Source of the DNA: Desulfopila inferna
GTDB lineage: Bacteria > Desulfobacterota > Desulfobulbia > Desulfobulbales > Desulfocapsaceae
Reading direction: 5' to 3'
Length of the DNA: 64,000 bases
Assembly: GCF_016919005.1 (NCBI RefSeq)
Contig: NZ_JAFFQE010000003.1
Span: 186,001-250,000, forward strand
Part shown: positions 1-9,489 of the stretch, piece after piece
How positions within the stretch are numbered: the first letter of the stretch is position 1
Layout: every line of letters begins with the position of its first letter
Made by a program: the position numbers and the translations under genes
The notes under the pieces: generated by a model
The model's database searches: none
Seen by the model: the letters and a program-made list of their open reading frames with translations, nothing else
Told to the model about the DNA's origin: nothing

Positions 1-1
1 T

Positions 2-2638
2 TATCGTCCTTTCGACTGCAAGGCCATGGTCAACTCACTTCCGAAGACGGTTGAGCGGGTCACGGTTCTAGACCGAACCAAGGAGCCGGGGGCTCCTGGA
101 GATCCTCTCTATCTTGATGTCCGCGCCGCTATCGGCGAGGCCATGGACACCAACAGCTCCATCTATCCGCCGATTGTTCTGTCCGGACGTTACGGTCTCG
201 GTTCCGCGGAGTTCACCCCGGCAATGGTTAAGGGTGTTTTCGACAATATGGCCTCCATGGCGCCCAAAAATAAATTCTGTGTCGGGCCGCATGACGATGT
301 CACCTTCTCCAGTATTTCTTACGATCCCGACTTCAACATCGAGGGTGAAGACGTCTATCGTGCAATGTTCTACGGGCTGGGCTCGGATGGCACCGTAGGC
401 GCCAACAAGAACACCATCAAGATTATCGGCACTGAAACCGACAACTCGGCTCAAGGCTACTTTGTCTACGACTCCAAGAAGTCGGGATCAATTACCACAA
501 GCCATCTGCGCTTCGGCAGTAACGCCGTGGTTGCGCCCTACCTTATCAACAAGGCCAACTTCATCGCCTGTCATAACTTTACTTTCCTCAATCTCGTCGA
601 CATGCTCGGCAATCTGGAGGAAGGTGGAACCTTTCTGCTTACTTCAAGCTACGGTAAAGAGGAAATCTGGGAACAGCTGCCCAAGAAGGTGCAGCAGGAC
701 CTGATTGCCAAAAAGGCTAAATTCTATATTATCGACGCCATCGCTCTTGGCCAGGCATTAGGTCTGGGCGCCAGAATCAACATGATAATGCAGACCGCAT
801 TCTTCATGATTTCAGGGATTCTGACCCAGCAGGAAGCCATTGACGCCATCAAAAACGCCATCAAGAAAACCTATGGCAAAAAAGGCGACAAGATTGTCCA
901 GATGAACTACGATGCCGTAGATGCAGCCGTTAAGAACATTGTTGAAGTTCCGCTCGAGGACAAGATCGACGGCCATGAGCTTCCTCCCACGGTTCCGGCT
1001 CACGCTCCTGATTTTGTCAAGTCAGTGACTGCAACCATGATGGAGGGCAAAGGCGACAGGCTCAAGGTTTCACAAATCCCTGATGACGGTACCTGGCCTA
1101 CGGGTACTACTCAGTATGAAAAACGAAATATTGCCGTTTCCGTTCCCAAATGGCTGCCGGACAACTGCATTCAGTGCGGTCAGTGTGCACTTATCTGTCC
1201 CCATGCCGCCAATCGTATCAAGATTGTTCCGGAACTGCAGGACGCACCTGCTGATTTCGTCTCCAAAGAGGCCGTGGGCAAGTCCTTCAAAGGACAGCAG
1301 TTCATGGTGCAGATCTTCACTGAAGACTGCTGCGGCTGTACCCTCTGCGTCGAGATCTGCCCCGCTAAGACCAAGGCACTCGAAATGACCGCCAACACAG
1401 AGGAAGTGCGTCAGGTTCAATCTAAGAATGTCGAATATTTCCTGAACCTTCCGGAGATAAATCCTGCCGACATTAATCCGGCGACCATCAAGGGAAGCCA
1501 GCTGCTTAAGCCGCTTTTCGAGTTCTCCGGAGCCTGCGCCGGCTGTGGTGAAACCCCCTATGTAAAGTTAATCTCACAACTTTTTGGCGACAGACTGTAT
1601 GTCGGTAATGCTACAGGATGTTCCTCCATTTACGGCGGCAATCTGCCGACCACACCGTACACCAAACGTAAAGACGGCCGTGGTCCTACCTGGGCCAACT
1701 CACTGTTTGAGGATAATGCCGAATTTGCCTTCGGTATGAGGGCGACCGTCGACAAGCTCGGAATGCAGGCCAAGGAACTCCTCGAGACTGCAGCAGAAAG
1801 CCAGCTGATCTCCAAAGAGACGGCAGCCGGCATTGTCGATGCAGAGCAGAAAACCCAGATGGACATCGAGGCCCAGCGCGAACGGGTGGCCAAACTCAAA
1901 GAGGAGCTGAAGGGCAGCAAGGATATTATCGCCAAACGCCTCATCTCTCTTGCCGATTTTCTCGTTAAAAAATCCGTATGGGCCTTCGGCGGTGACGGCT
2001 GGGCCTATGATATCGGCTACGGCGGGCTCGATCACGTTCTGGCCTCTGGAGAGAACGTCAACGTCCTGGTCATGGACACCGAAGTATATTCCAATACCGG
2101 TGGACAAATGTCAAAGTCCACTCCTCGTGCGGCAACGGCTCAGTTTGCCGCCGGCGGCAAGAAAATGCCGAAAAAGGATATGGGTATGATCTTTGCCACC
2201 TATGGAAATGTCTTTGTTGCCAAAATTTCCATGGGCGCCAATCCCGCCCAGGCCATTAAGGCAATTGCGGAAGCTGAGGCCTATGACGGTCCTTCTCTTA
2301 TCATCGCTTATGCCCACTGCATCAATCATGGCTTGAACATGGCAAAAGGCATAGAGCAGCAGAAAAAGGCGGTAGCCTGCGGTCACTGGCCTCTTTACAG
2401 ATACAATCCGGAACTGGAAGACGCAGGCAAGAATCCGTTGCTCATCGATTCTAAAGAACCGACTATCAGTTTTGATGAATATGCACTCGGAGAAAACCGC
2501 TATCGTACTCTCAAGCGTGTTAATCCGGAGCATGCCGATGAACTTATGGCACAGTCTCAAAAAGATGTGCTGAAGTCCTGGAGATTTCTCAAAGGACGTC
2601 AACTCTCTCTTGAGCCGCTGGCAGAAGATAACAACTAA
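2..2638 (+). CDS. nifJ: Pyruvate:ferredoxin (flavodoxin) oxidoreductase, C-terminal three quarters (5' end outside window)
   Basis: Oxidises pyruvate to acetyl-CoA and CO2 with reduction of ferredoxin, in the cytoplasm; central in anaerobes. The frame is open from the first bases of the window (codons for YRPFDCKA precede the first ATG at 26), so the N-terminal part of this normally about 1170-1200-residue enzyme lies upstream. Visible are the domain around LPKTVERVTVLDRTKEPG, two 4Fe-4S ferredoxin motifs (CIQCGQCALICP and CCGCTLCVEICP, encoded near 1167-1365), a further cluster/TPP region with GACAGCGETPY and GNATGCSSIYGG, and the TPP-binding stretch GGDGWAYDIGYGG near 1987. The single-chain architecture is the NifJ type. 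It is followed by a strong terminator, so it ends its transcription unit. Confidence 0.97.
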   Translation, partial: YRPFDCKAMVNSLPKTVERVTVLDRTKEPGAPGDPLYLDVRAAIGEAMDTNSSIYPPIVLSGRYGLGSAEFTPAMVKGVFDNMASMAPKNKFCVGPHDDVTFSSISYDPDFNIEGEDVYRAMFYGLGSDGTVGANKNTIKIIGTETDNSAQGYFVYDSKKSGSITTSHLRFGSNAVVAPYLINKANFIACHNFTFLNLVDMLGNLEEGGTFLLTSSYGKEEIWEQLPKKVQQDLIAKKAKFYIIDAIALGQALGLGARINMIMQTAFFMISGILTQQEAIDAIKNAIKKTYGKKGDKIVQMNYDAVDAAVKNIVEVPLEDKIDGHELPPTVPAHAPDFVKSVTATMMEGKGDRLKVSQIPDDGTWPTGTTQYEKRNIAVSVPKWLPDNCIQCGQCALICPHAANRIKIVPELQDAPADFVSKEAVGKSFKGQQFMVQIFTEDCCGCTLCVEICPAKTKALEMTANTEEVRQVQSKNVEYFLNLPEINPADINPATIKGSQLLKPLFEFSGACAGCGETPYVKLISQLFGDRLYVGNATGCSSIYGGNLPTTPYTKRKDGRGPTWANSLFEDNAEFAFGMRATVDKLGMQAKELLETAAESQLISKETAAGIVDAEQKTQMDIEAQRERVAKLKEELKGSKDIIAKRLISLADFLVKKSVWAFGGDGWAYDIGYGGLDHVLASGENVNVLVMDTEVYSNTGGQMSKSTPRAATAQFAAGGKKMPKKDMGMIFATYGNVFVAKISMGANPAQAIKAIAEAEAYDGPSLIIAYAHCINHGLNMAKGIEQQKKAVACGHWPLYRYNPELEDAGKNPLLIDSKEPTISFDEYALGENRYRTLKRVNPEHADELMAQSQKDVLKSWRFLKGRQLSLEPLAEDNN

Positions 2639-2653
2639 ATCATCAACAAAGCC

Positions 2654-2679
2654 GCACCGCCTTCTCGCGAAGGCGGTGC
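2654..2679. terminator. GC-rich hairpin after nifJ
   Basis: Perfect 10-bp stem (GCACCGCCTT / AAGGCGGTGC) with a 6-nt loop, 15 bases after the nifJ stop. It has no T-run of its own and probably works with the stronger hairpin just downstream. Confidence 0.6.
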
Positions 2680-2686
2680 ACGCATG

Positions 2687-2729
2687 AAAAAAGGGGATAT
2701 GAACGATTTAGTTCATATCCCCTTTTTTT
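2687..2729. terminator. Bidirectional rho-independent terminator between nifJ and the YkgJ-family gene
   Basis: 18-bp perfect stem running from the A-tract and GGGGATATGAAC through a 6-nt loop GATTTA to GTTCATATCCCC and a run of seven T. A and T tracts on both sides let it end transcription of nifJ (plus strand) and of the convergent gene ending at 2766 (minus strand). Confidence 0.9.
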
Positions 2730-2765
2730 CCCTTTTTTGCAGGGTGGTTTTTCTTCTCTCCGGAT

Positions 2766-3710
2766 CTATTTTTTCTCTTTGGCGCGCTGAGCCTTCAGCT
2801 CTTCATATTCCCTAACGGATTCGAGTACCGATTCATCCTGACGCTTCTCGATGTCCTTCATTTTAGCAAGCACCTTTTCTTTCTTTATCTCGAGTGTCTG
2901 AGCTCCGAATAGTGTGGCGGCAAGATAGACAAAAGAAAAGTGCATCAGTTCAACATCATCGTTTTTAATCTTTTCGATGGTTTCCTCATCGATAATATAG
3001 GTATCCAGAAATGAGCTTTCAAAAATGAACCTCCTGAAGGAGGCCAGATCGGTCGAGGCCATGAAAAACATGCGCTTTGCCTGGTCTGACAAGGACGCCT
3101 GCTGCCCGTATGATTTTCGTCTCATCACCAGCCGAAGCCATTCCTTATTCATCTCGTCACGAATATCAACTCCCTGATCGGCTCGCCACTCTTCGATGGT
3201 CCAGGTCTTATCTTCTTCGAAACCTTTGCAGTGATCCTCCTTGACCAGGAAAAAGAACTTTTCCTCTTCCGTGCTTTTCTCCTCACCATCCGCTCCACGG
3301 CTGCCGCCTTCATGGAAGTCGGCCATACCCACAGGATAATATCGACAAGCGGTAGGCCGGTCACTGTATACGGTGCAGCCCTCGGGGGTGACGAAAGGAC
3401 ACTTGTTGTCATCTTCCCTCAGCTTAAACTGTACTCCGGGCATATCGGTCTTTTCCAGGTAGGTTGGTTCAGTGTATTTGTGGAGAAATTCATAGGCCGG
3501 CATGTCCAGACGTTTGGTCAGCTGAAGTATATCGTATGGCGTCAATACTATCTTTATTCCTCCACAACAGGCTGTAAAACAGCGCACTCCCGGATGGCAT
3601 CTGAATTTGATTTTCGATTCCATGGTCAGCTTGTGCGGCATAATGTTTGATGGATTTAACTCCTTGCCGAAAAGCGTTTTTACCTTACTCAATGAATCTT
3701 GTTCTTTCAT
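2766..3710 (-). CDS. YkgJ-family cysteine cluster protein
   Basis: 314 residues. A CxxxxxCxxxCC-like cluster (C38, C44, C48, C49 in CHPGVRCFTACCGG) is followed by YxxLxLTPYDI-type sequence and two further cysteines in CPFV and GCTVYSDRPTACRYYP, the pattern of the YkgJ/UPF0153 family thought to bind a metal ion (zinc or iron-sulfur). The C-terminal half is charged and probably helical, ending in a Lys/Glu-rich tail. No catalytic role can be assigned. It is a single-gene unit convergent with nifJ, and the 276-bp gap upstream separates it from the divergent small gene at 3987. Confidence 0.8.
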   Translation of the reverse strand: MKEQDSLSKVKTLFGKELNPSNIMPHKLTMESKIKFRCHPGVRCFTACCGGIKIVLTPYDILQLTKRLDMPAYEFLHKYTEPTYLEKTDMPGVQFKLREDDNKCPFVTPEGCTVYSDRPTACRYYPVGMADFHEGGSRGADGEEKSTEEEKFFFLVKEDHCKGFEEDKTWTIEEWRADQGVDIRDEMNKEWLRLVMRRKSYGQQASLSDQAKRMFFMASTDLASFRRFIFESSFLDTYIIDEETIEKIKNDDVELMHFSFVYLAATLFGAQTLEIKKEKVLAKMKDIEKRQDESVLESVREYEELKAQRAKEKK

Positions 3711-3912
3711 TACAGCACCTTATATAATAGAAGTGTTAATATATCGAAGTAGAGAAAATGCGGAACATAGCTTTCTAGTTTAAACATCTGCACCAAAACT
3801 GTCAAACCAATTCACACCACTACTCTCAAGAAATGTTTATCAATTAATTACAGATAGATATGTATCTAATAAAAGTTTTCTTTACTATATCGCCGATGCG
3901 GTACGTTATTTG

Positions 3913-3941
3913 TTGCAGTTTCACCGGAAAATGCGTAAATA
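3913..3941 (+). promoter_or_regulatory. Candidate sigma-70 promoter
   Basis: TTGCAG, 17-bp spacer, TAAATA in an AT-rich divergent intergenic region, about 45 bases upstream of the small gene starting at 3987. Called from sequence only. Confidence 0.45.
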
Positions 3942-3986
3942 CAGGTTGAACTAGTCACAGTCAATGTTTTTTAAAGGATCCACTGT

Positions 3987-4181
3987 ATGAAACTGTTTCA
4001 CTCCTCATTTGATTTATCATCCGTTAGAACCATCATCTATCATCTGCCGGATGGACAGACCCTGTCCCTGAAAACGGATGGCATAGAGGATTATCTCGAC
4101 TTTGAGCTGGAATTCGGCCATGTTTGCGATACCTCCGATATAGATGGTGTTATCCATTTTTTTCCCACAGGAAATGCCTGA
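3987..4181 (+). CDS. Small hypothetical protein (64 aa)
   Basis: Not recognised. The start has a plausible ribosome-binding site (AAAGGA, about 8 bases upstream) and a candidate promoter at 3913-3941. The product is acidic, with an LPDGQTLSLKTD stretch and an FELEFGHV stretch, and has no membrane segment or signal peptide. It lies 41 bases ahead of the PHP phosphatase gene on the same strand and may be cotranscribed with it. It could also be a non-coding leader. Confidence 0.45.
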   Translation: MKLFHSSFDLSSVRTIIYHLPDGQTLSLKTDGIEDYLDFELEFGHVCDTSDIDGVIHFFPTGNA

Positions 4182-4222
4182 TTGCCTTTGATGCAGCAAC
4201 CGTTTGATTCCATATTGTCACC

Positions 4223-5005
4223 ATGCTGATTGATCCACATAATGACGGACACATTCACACCGAACTGTGTCATCATGCCGTCGGCAAAATGGAGGAATAT
4301 GTTATCTGCGCCATCGAAAAAGAGCTTTCCGAAGTATGCTTTCTCGAGCATATGGAAGAGGGTGTTCTCGCATCGCGAACCACCTGGCTTACCGAGTCGG
4401 ATTTTGACTGGTATTTCGAAGAAGGTCAGAGACTACAAAAGAAATACGGAAAAGAAATATCCATCGGACTCGGTGTTGAGGTAGGTTTTAACCCGGAACA
4501 TGCCGATACCCTGCTGCACCGCCTCTCGAGGCGAACCTGGAGCCGCATAGGTGTTTCGTATCATTTTCACCGAATGGCCGGGGCGAGGGAGCATCTTAAT
4601 CTTATCGGCAAAAGTGATGAGGCCGTCTACCTCCTGAGTCTCGAAGACGCGGCTGCCGTTGAGAGGGACTATTATCTCAATCTAATACTAGCTACACAAA
4701 CCCTCCCGGGAAACGTCCTCTGCCATATCGATGCCGCTTTGCGTCATTATCCCCACAGGGCTCTTCTGGAGCCTCCCTGGCAGCTTATCGAAACCCTGCT
4801 GGAGAATGTGAAGAAGAGGGGCATGGCTATCGAGATCAACACATCCGGCATAGCACTCAGAGACGAGGTTTTTCCCAACCGGAAAATCCTGAAGATGGCC
4901 CTCGAAAAAAGGATACCGCTACAGGCCGGATCCGATGCCCACAGACCGGAAGATGTCGGCAACTGTTTTGAACTACTACAGGATATCTGCTCCATGCAGC
5001 CCTGA
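4223..5005 (+). CDS. PHP-domain phosphoesterase, histidinol-phosphatase (HisJ/HisK) type
   Basis: 260 residues matching the length and metal-binding motif order of PHP-type histidinol-phosphatases. An N-terminal DGHIHTELC supplies two metal histidines, followed by FLEHMEEG, a glutamate in GLGVEVGFNP, GVSYHFHR, CHIDAALRHYP, EINTSGI and a C-terminal AGSDAHRPEDVG carrying the final Asp-His pair. The family cleaves phosphate from histidinol phosphate or related small phosphates using a trinuclear metal site. No other histidine-biosynthesis gene is nearby, so the substrate is unproven. It is convergent with the HEAT/REC gene ending at 5075. Confidence 0.8.
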   Translation: MLIDPHNDGHIHTELCHHAVGKMEEYVICAIEKELSEVCFLEHMEEGVLASRTTWLTESDFDWYFEEGQRLQKKYGKEISIGLGVEVGFNPEHADTLLHRLSRRTWSRIGVSYHFHRMAGAREHLNLIGKSDEAVYLLSLEDAAAVERDYYLNLILATQTLPGNVLCHIDAALRHYPHRALLEPPWQLIETLLENVKKRGMAIEINTSGIALRDEVFPNRKILKMALEKRIPLQAGSDAHRPEDVGNCFELLQDICSMQP

Positions 5006-5074
5006 AAAACGGCATCCAACTCTGTCTTCCACTCCAAAAAAAAGGTTCGGCCAGGCTTCTGATATCATCATCGA

Positions 5075-6697
5075 TCAAAGATATTCAGCCATAGCCGCTT
5101 GCAGCGATGCAGCATTAAAAGGTTTATGGATGATCTTGTCAACGCCGGCCCTCACGGCTGCCTCATTATCGTTGGCATCATTCTGCGTGGTCACCATTAT
5201 TACCGGAAGTTCGGGACCGCTATATATTTTCCTGATCTCTTTCGTTAGTTGCACACCGGTTATATCGGGCATATTGAGGTCGGTTAAAACCAGCAGCGGC
5301 TTCTCACTCTGCAGCCACTCAATAGCGGCAGACGGGAATTCAAACAGTATCGGATCAAACCCCAGTTGATGCAGAGTCGATTTATAAATATTCAGAATCA
5401 TTTTTGAATCATCGACAGCCACGACTCTCGACCTGGTGGTTTCAATCTTCTCTCCGGCAATCTTTCCGGCAAAATCCTTGAAACCGTTGCCGGTGAGCAG
5501 ATCATGATAATGATGCAACGTATCTTTGTGGGTAAGTGGGAGATAAATGAGGGCTAACTCCTGAAAGAAATCTTCTTCAGCCAGGCTGAGAAAAACTTTG
5601 TCGGCCTGGCTGTCAATTATTATTTTGACGATATGTTTTGCCTCATCGTCCATGTTCCTCAACAGGTTTTTAATACCTGCCCCGAGAATATTGGAAAAAT
5701 TCTGATCAATGGCTCGAGCCGCTGCAATACAGACGTGCTCTTCGGCATCCAGAAGTCCGGCAGTGAGCGTATAGGCCCCTTTTCTTAAAGGCAGAAGGGC
5801 CAGTGCCTCATAGGCGGCAAAACGTACATTGGCGCTCTTCGGCTCATTCTGCAAGAGTTTGCGAATAGGAACAACCGCCGATTCGTCACCGATATCACCG
5901 AGGACGTTGAGGGTATGGACCAGAAAATCAGAATCCCTTCTTCCCAGATTGGCGATGAGAAACGGAACCGCCTTCGGTCCTATTTTGACCAACTCCTTTT
6001 TAGCAAAACTTCGCATATGCGCGTAATGAGAAGCTAACGTCTCACTCAGCTTCTCGAGAGAAACCCGGTCCTGGACTTCTGCAAAAACCGAGAGGATCAG
6101 GAAGTCTATTTCGTTGTCCGCTCCCATCCGTTCGGCAAGCCTGTGCATTGCGGTTGGTGTTCCCACCATCCCCAATGATCGAACGGCGGCACTACCGAGT
6201 TCGTTCTTGCCGGTATAAAGAAACTCCGTCAGAGTATGGGTCGCTTCGGGATCACCGATATGACCCAGTGTTTCAATAATAAGGTGTATTTCAGCTTCAT
6301 CGGTGGTATTGGCGGCTATATCGATAAGCACCGGAGTGGTCTCGTCAAACTTCAGCTCTGCCGCGATTCTGATCAGTTCCTTCTTGTCGGGTAACGCGGG
6401 GTCTTTGAGAAAAGACAGCAGCATCTCAGGGTAGGCCAGCAGATTGGAGAGCAGGGTTTCCTTAATGATCGGCATAGCCTCCAGCACATCCGGATACTCG
6501 TCGATAAGAAAGAGCAGAAGCGGAATGGAGAACTCCGCTTTGCCTCTGGAGAGTTCATAAACCAGGCGATTCCGTGTTTTCAGGTCAACATCGCCAAAAT
6601 GGCTGAGAACCAGCCTGGCCTTCATGAGATCTCCGGTCCCGGCATTATCACGAATTTCCTCAATCATATGAGCATAGTTCAGTTTTGCCATCTGCAT
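5075..6697 (-). CDS. HEAT-repeat protein with C-terminal response-regulator receiver domain
   Basis: 540 residues. Residues about 1-400 are a run of helical HEAT-like repeats (recurring pairs such as IIETLGHIGDPEATHTL and LGMVGTPTAMHRL). Residues about 417-540 are a receiver (REC) domain with acidic DD in AVDDSKMILN, phospho-acceptor Asp in LTDLNMPDITG, the conserved Thr in MVTTQN and Lys in IHKPF. There is no DNA-binding or enzymatic output domain, so a phosphorylation-controlled scaffold is a reasonable inference. The second ATG (6691), about 9 bases from AAAGGA, may be the real start. No kinase is adjacent. Confidence 0.8.
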   Translation of the reverse strand: MQMAKLNYAHMIEEIRDNAGTGDLMKARLVLSHFGDVDLKTRNRLVYELSRGKAEFSIPLLLFLIDEYPDVLEAMPIIKETLLSNLLAYPEMLLSFLKDPALPDKKELIRIAAELKFDETTPVLIDIAANTTDEAEIHLIIETLGHIGDPEATHTLTEFLYTGKNELGSAAVRSLGMVGTPTAMHRLAERMGADNEIDFLILSVFAEVQDRVSLEKLSETLASHYAHMRSFAKKELVKIGPKAVPFLIANLGRRDSDFLVHTLNVLGDIGDESAVVPIRKLLQNEPKSANVRFAAYEALALLPLRKGAYTLTAGLLDAEEHVCIAAARAIDQNFSNILGAGIKNLLRNMDDEAKHIVKIIIDSQADKVFLSLAEEDFFQELALIYLPLTHKDTLHHYHDLLTGNGFKDFAGKIAGEKIETTRSRVVAVDDSKMILNIYKSTLHQLGFDPILFEFPSAAIEWLQSEKPLLVLTDLNMPDITGVQLTKEIRKIYSGPELPVIMVTTQNDANDNEAAVRAGVDKIIHKPFNAASLQAAMAEYL

Positions 6698-6864
6698 CTA
6701 TCCTTTGTGCAACTGTATCTCCCACGCTTGTTAAACCGCCTTTACAACGATCACACCTACCACAAAGCTGGAACAAGTGTCCATGTCAATACCAGGCAGG
6801 TTCCTATGCTCACGTGAATTATTCCAATCCCGGCTCTTTAATGGACTGTGTCTTCGGTCGTCTG

Positions 6865-8586
6865 TCAGGGAAGCCAGGGAGCGCCTATTCTCTTGATGAC
6901 ATTGAATCCACCGCACAGAACACGATTATTGGTCACTCCAGCAGAGTCCAGAAATACCTGGATTTCATAGGACCTGCTGCCGGCATTGCAAAAAATGATC
7001 AGGGTCTTGTCTTTCGGCAGCTCCTCATATCTCTCGCGAATGCGATCGTCGGGCATGGAAATCCATCTGTCGGCTCCGAACTTTTCCACAAACGGCAAGG
7101 CCTGTTGTTCATGGCGGACATCAAGGGATATCCAGTCCGGCTGCGTGGAGAAATCGTCCATCCAACTGTAGAATTCCTCCATGGTTATCTGACGCAGGCG
7201 ATTATCACAGAGATTATCCGCCACATATGCCGCGGCATTTACGGTATCCACCGCCGCGGAGAAAGGCGGGGCATAGGCCATTTCCAGATTGGTAAAATCA
7301 TCAATGGTGGCCCCTTTACTCAGGAAGGCTGCGGCCGCATTTATCCGTGCCGAAACATTATCGTTCATGGCTCCGAATGCCTGAACTCCCAAAACTTTCC
7401 GGGTTCTTCTGTCAAAGATCATCACACAGCAGATAATCTCCTGGGTTGGGTAGAAATGGGCCCTGTCGGCAGGAGCCGTAAGCGAAAAATCAGCATCAAA
7501 TCCTTCGGCCCTGGCCATTTCCAGACTCAATCCGGTCGCCCCGATACAGACATCGAAGGCTTTCATGATGAAACTGCCCACGGCGCCGTCAAAAGTTGAG
7601 GGCAGACCGGCCAGATTATCTCCGACAACACGTCCTTCTTTATTGGCAAGAGAACCGAAAGGAGCATAAAAATATTTACCTGTTATCAGGTTGGGGATCT
7701 TGACGCAGTCGCCTGCGGCATAGATGGAGGGATCAGACGTCTGCATTCTCCTGTTGACCACAATGCCGCCCATATCGGAGACGCGCAGGCCGGCTGCTCT
7801 GGCGATTTCAGACTGCGCCCTGACTCCGGTGGCCATGATGACCAGGTCCGCATCCAGTACTCTTTGCGGCGTTCGAACCGCAGTCACCCTGCCGCCCTCG
7901 CCGACGATTTCCGAAGCGCTCTCCCCCAGATAGATACTGACATTACTGTCCCGCAAATGTTTGCACATCATGGCAGAAAGAGACCACTCGATCACTCCGG
8001 GCAGAAGCTGGTCCTTGAATTCAATAAGGGAGGTTTCCACACCCCAAAGATCGGTCAGCGCCTCCGCCATCTCGATGCCGATGGCGCCGCCACCGATAAC
8101 CACGGCTTTGCCGACTTTGCCTTTTGCTATGCGGTCCTTTATCTCGATGGCCTTGTGCAGGTTGGCGATGGTGAAAACCCCGTCAAGTTCGGCACCGGGA
8201 ATCGGCAGAACATAGGGCTGGGAACCGGTGGCCAGTACCAGCTTATCATAATCGAGAGTTTCTTCTGCCCCACTTCCCAGATCCTTGATGAGCAGCTGTT
8301 TCTTCGCTCTGTCTATGGACAAAGCCTGGGTCAGAATGCGGACTTTTACCCCTTTATACTTCTCAAAATAATATTGATCCCGCAATACATGAAAGCTGGT
8401 CGAGCGCAATGCTGATTCATCGGCGACATCACCCGATATATAATAGGGAATGCCGCAGCCTCCATAGGAAATCAGGGAATCCTGGTCAATAAGCGTCACT
8501 TCCGCCTGCGGCATCAGCCGCTTTACTCTACAGGCTGCCTTGGGCCCCGCTGCCACACCGCCGACAATAACTATCTTTTCCGTCAT
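6865..8586 (-). CDS. CoA-disulfide reductase-type FAD/NAD(P)H oxidoreductase with C-terminal rhodanese domain
   Basis: 573 residues. The N-terminal FAD site is GGVAAGPKAACRVKR. The single redox cysteine is C44 in YGGCGIPYYISG, the hallmark of CoA-disulfide reductases and related polysulfide reductases. The NAD(P)-binding motif is VIGGGAIGIEMAEAL, the second FAD motif is YAAGDCV, and then comes a dimerisation domain. The last ~100 residues are a rhodanese domain with active-site loop CNAGSRS (Cys about 533). Fusions of this kind (CoADR-Rhd/Npsr type) reduce CoA disulfide, CoA persulfide or polysulfide, which suits a sulfur-metabolising anaerobe. The start has AAGGAG upstream. Single-gene unit. 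Confidence 0.9.
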   Translation of the reverse strand: MTEKIVIVGGVAAGPKAACRVKRLMPQAEVTLIDQDSLISYGGCGIPYYISGDVADESALRSTSFHVLRDQYYFEKYKGVKVRILTQALSIDRAKKQLLIKDLGSGAEETLDYDKLVLATGSQPYVLPIPGAELDGVFTIANLHKAIEIKDRIAKGKVGKAVVIGGGAIGIEMAEALTDLWGVETSLIEFKDQLLPGVIEWSLSAMMCKHLRDSNVSIYLGESASEIVGEGGRVTAVRTPQRVLDADLVIMATGVRAQSEIARAAGLRVSDMGGIVVNRRMQTSDPSIYAAGDCVKIPNLITGKYFYAPFGSLANKEGRVVGDNLAGLPSTFDGAVGSFIMKAFDVCIGATGLSLEMARAEGFDADFSLTAPADRAHFYPTQEIICCVMIFDRRTRKVLGVQAFGAMNDNVSARINAAAAFLSKGATIDDFTNLEMAYAPPFSAAVDTVNAAAYVADNLCDNRLRQITMEEFYSWMDDFSTQPDWISLDVRHEQQALPFVEKFGADRWISMPDDRIRERYEELPKDKTLIIFCNAGSRSYEIQVFLDSAGVTNNRVLCGGFNVIKRIGAPWLP

Positions 8587-8694
8587 TTCTCACTCCTTGT
8601 GTGAATCATATTCGGATACCGAGTTGTTTTAGACATATGATCACTACCAATGCCAATTTTCAAGCTCTTTCTTTCCTGAAGAAATAATCGCATC

Positions 8695-9489
8695 TCACTT
8701 TTTCAGTTTTTCCAGACGGAATCTATGTCTTTTGTCGAACAGGTTCCTACTTGTCAACCAGATGGAAAAGACGACCCCGAACCCTGTGCCCGCAGCTATG
8801 AGAAAGAGGATTAAAATCTGATACTTTACAGCCTCCAAAGGAGGCGTACCTCCCAATATCTGGCCGGTCATGGTTCCGGGCAGACTGACTATGCCGGCGG
8901 CGGCCATCGAATTCATAATGGGTATCATTCCTGTTCGCATCGCATTTATTCGAATATCGGCACTTGCGGATTGCCAGGTTTCACCAAGATAGAGCCGCTG
9001 TTCAACAACGTTGCGCTTATCATAAAAATCGGAGGTCATTCTATCGAGTGCCAGTGAAATTCCGGTCATGGTGTTGCCCAGCAGCATGCCGAGCAGCGGA
9101 ATGGCATACTGTGGAGTATACCAAGGCTCAACCTGTATGAGGACTATCAGGGAAAACAGCGAAATGGTGAAGGCGGAAATAGACATTGAAGCTACTCCGA
9201 CTCCATAGCCGAAAAATCCTGCTACCCGTATTCTCTGCCGGACCACTACTTCCCGGCCGGCGATGAGGACCATCACCAGGGCAAGACCCGCTATCAGCCA
9301 AATATTATAAGAAGCGAAAAGCTGCCGCAGGACCATACCGATGAGGAGAAGCTGCAGAGTCATCCGTAATCCCGAGAGGATCAGCCGTTTTCCCAGGCCG
9401 AGATGCAGCACAGTGCTGACACCGGCCAGCATGAGAACGAGAGCCGCCGCGAGACTCAGATCGAGGGCACTAAGAGGAATTACCGCCAT
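8695..9489 (-). CDS. fetB: FetB/YbbM-family ABC transporter permease (putative iron or metal exporter)
   Basis: 264 residues with about seven hydrophobic membrane segments and the UPF0014 signatures GREVVVRQRIR, MTGISLALDRM and GMIPIMNSMAAAGIVSLPGTMTGQILGG. In E. coli the FetA-FetB pair exports iron and protects against oxidative stress; that role here is by family. The start overlaps the end of fetA by 10 bases, so the two are translationally coupled. It is the last gene of the run that begins with the radical SAM gene. Confidence 0.85.
   Translation of the reverse strand: MAVIPLSALDLSLAAALVLMLAGVSTVLHLGLGKRLILSGLRMTLQLLLIGMVLRQLFASYNIWLIAGLALVMVLIAGREVVVRQRIRVAGFFGYGVGVASMSISAFTISLFSLIVLIQVEPWYTPQYAIPLLGMLLGNTMTGISLALDRMTSDFYDKRNVVEQRLYLGETWQSASADIRINAMRTGMIPIMNSMAAAGIVSLPGTMTGQILGGTPPLEAVKYQILILFLIAAGTGFGVVFSIWLTSRNLFDKRHRFRLEKLKK

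Noticed and set aside
6685-7599. Long plus-strand open frame (304 codons)
   Set aside because: Lies antisense to the CoA-disulfide reductase gene and contains no family motif; it is a shadow of the real frame.
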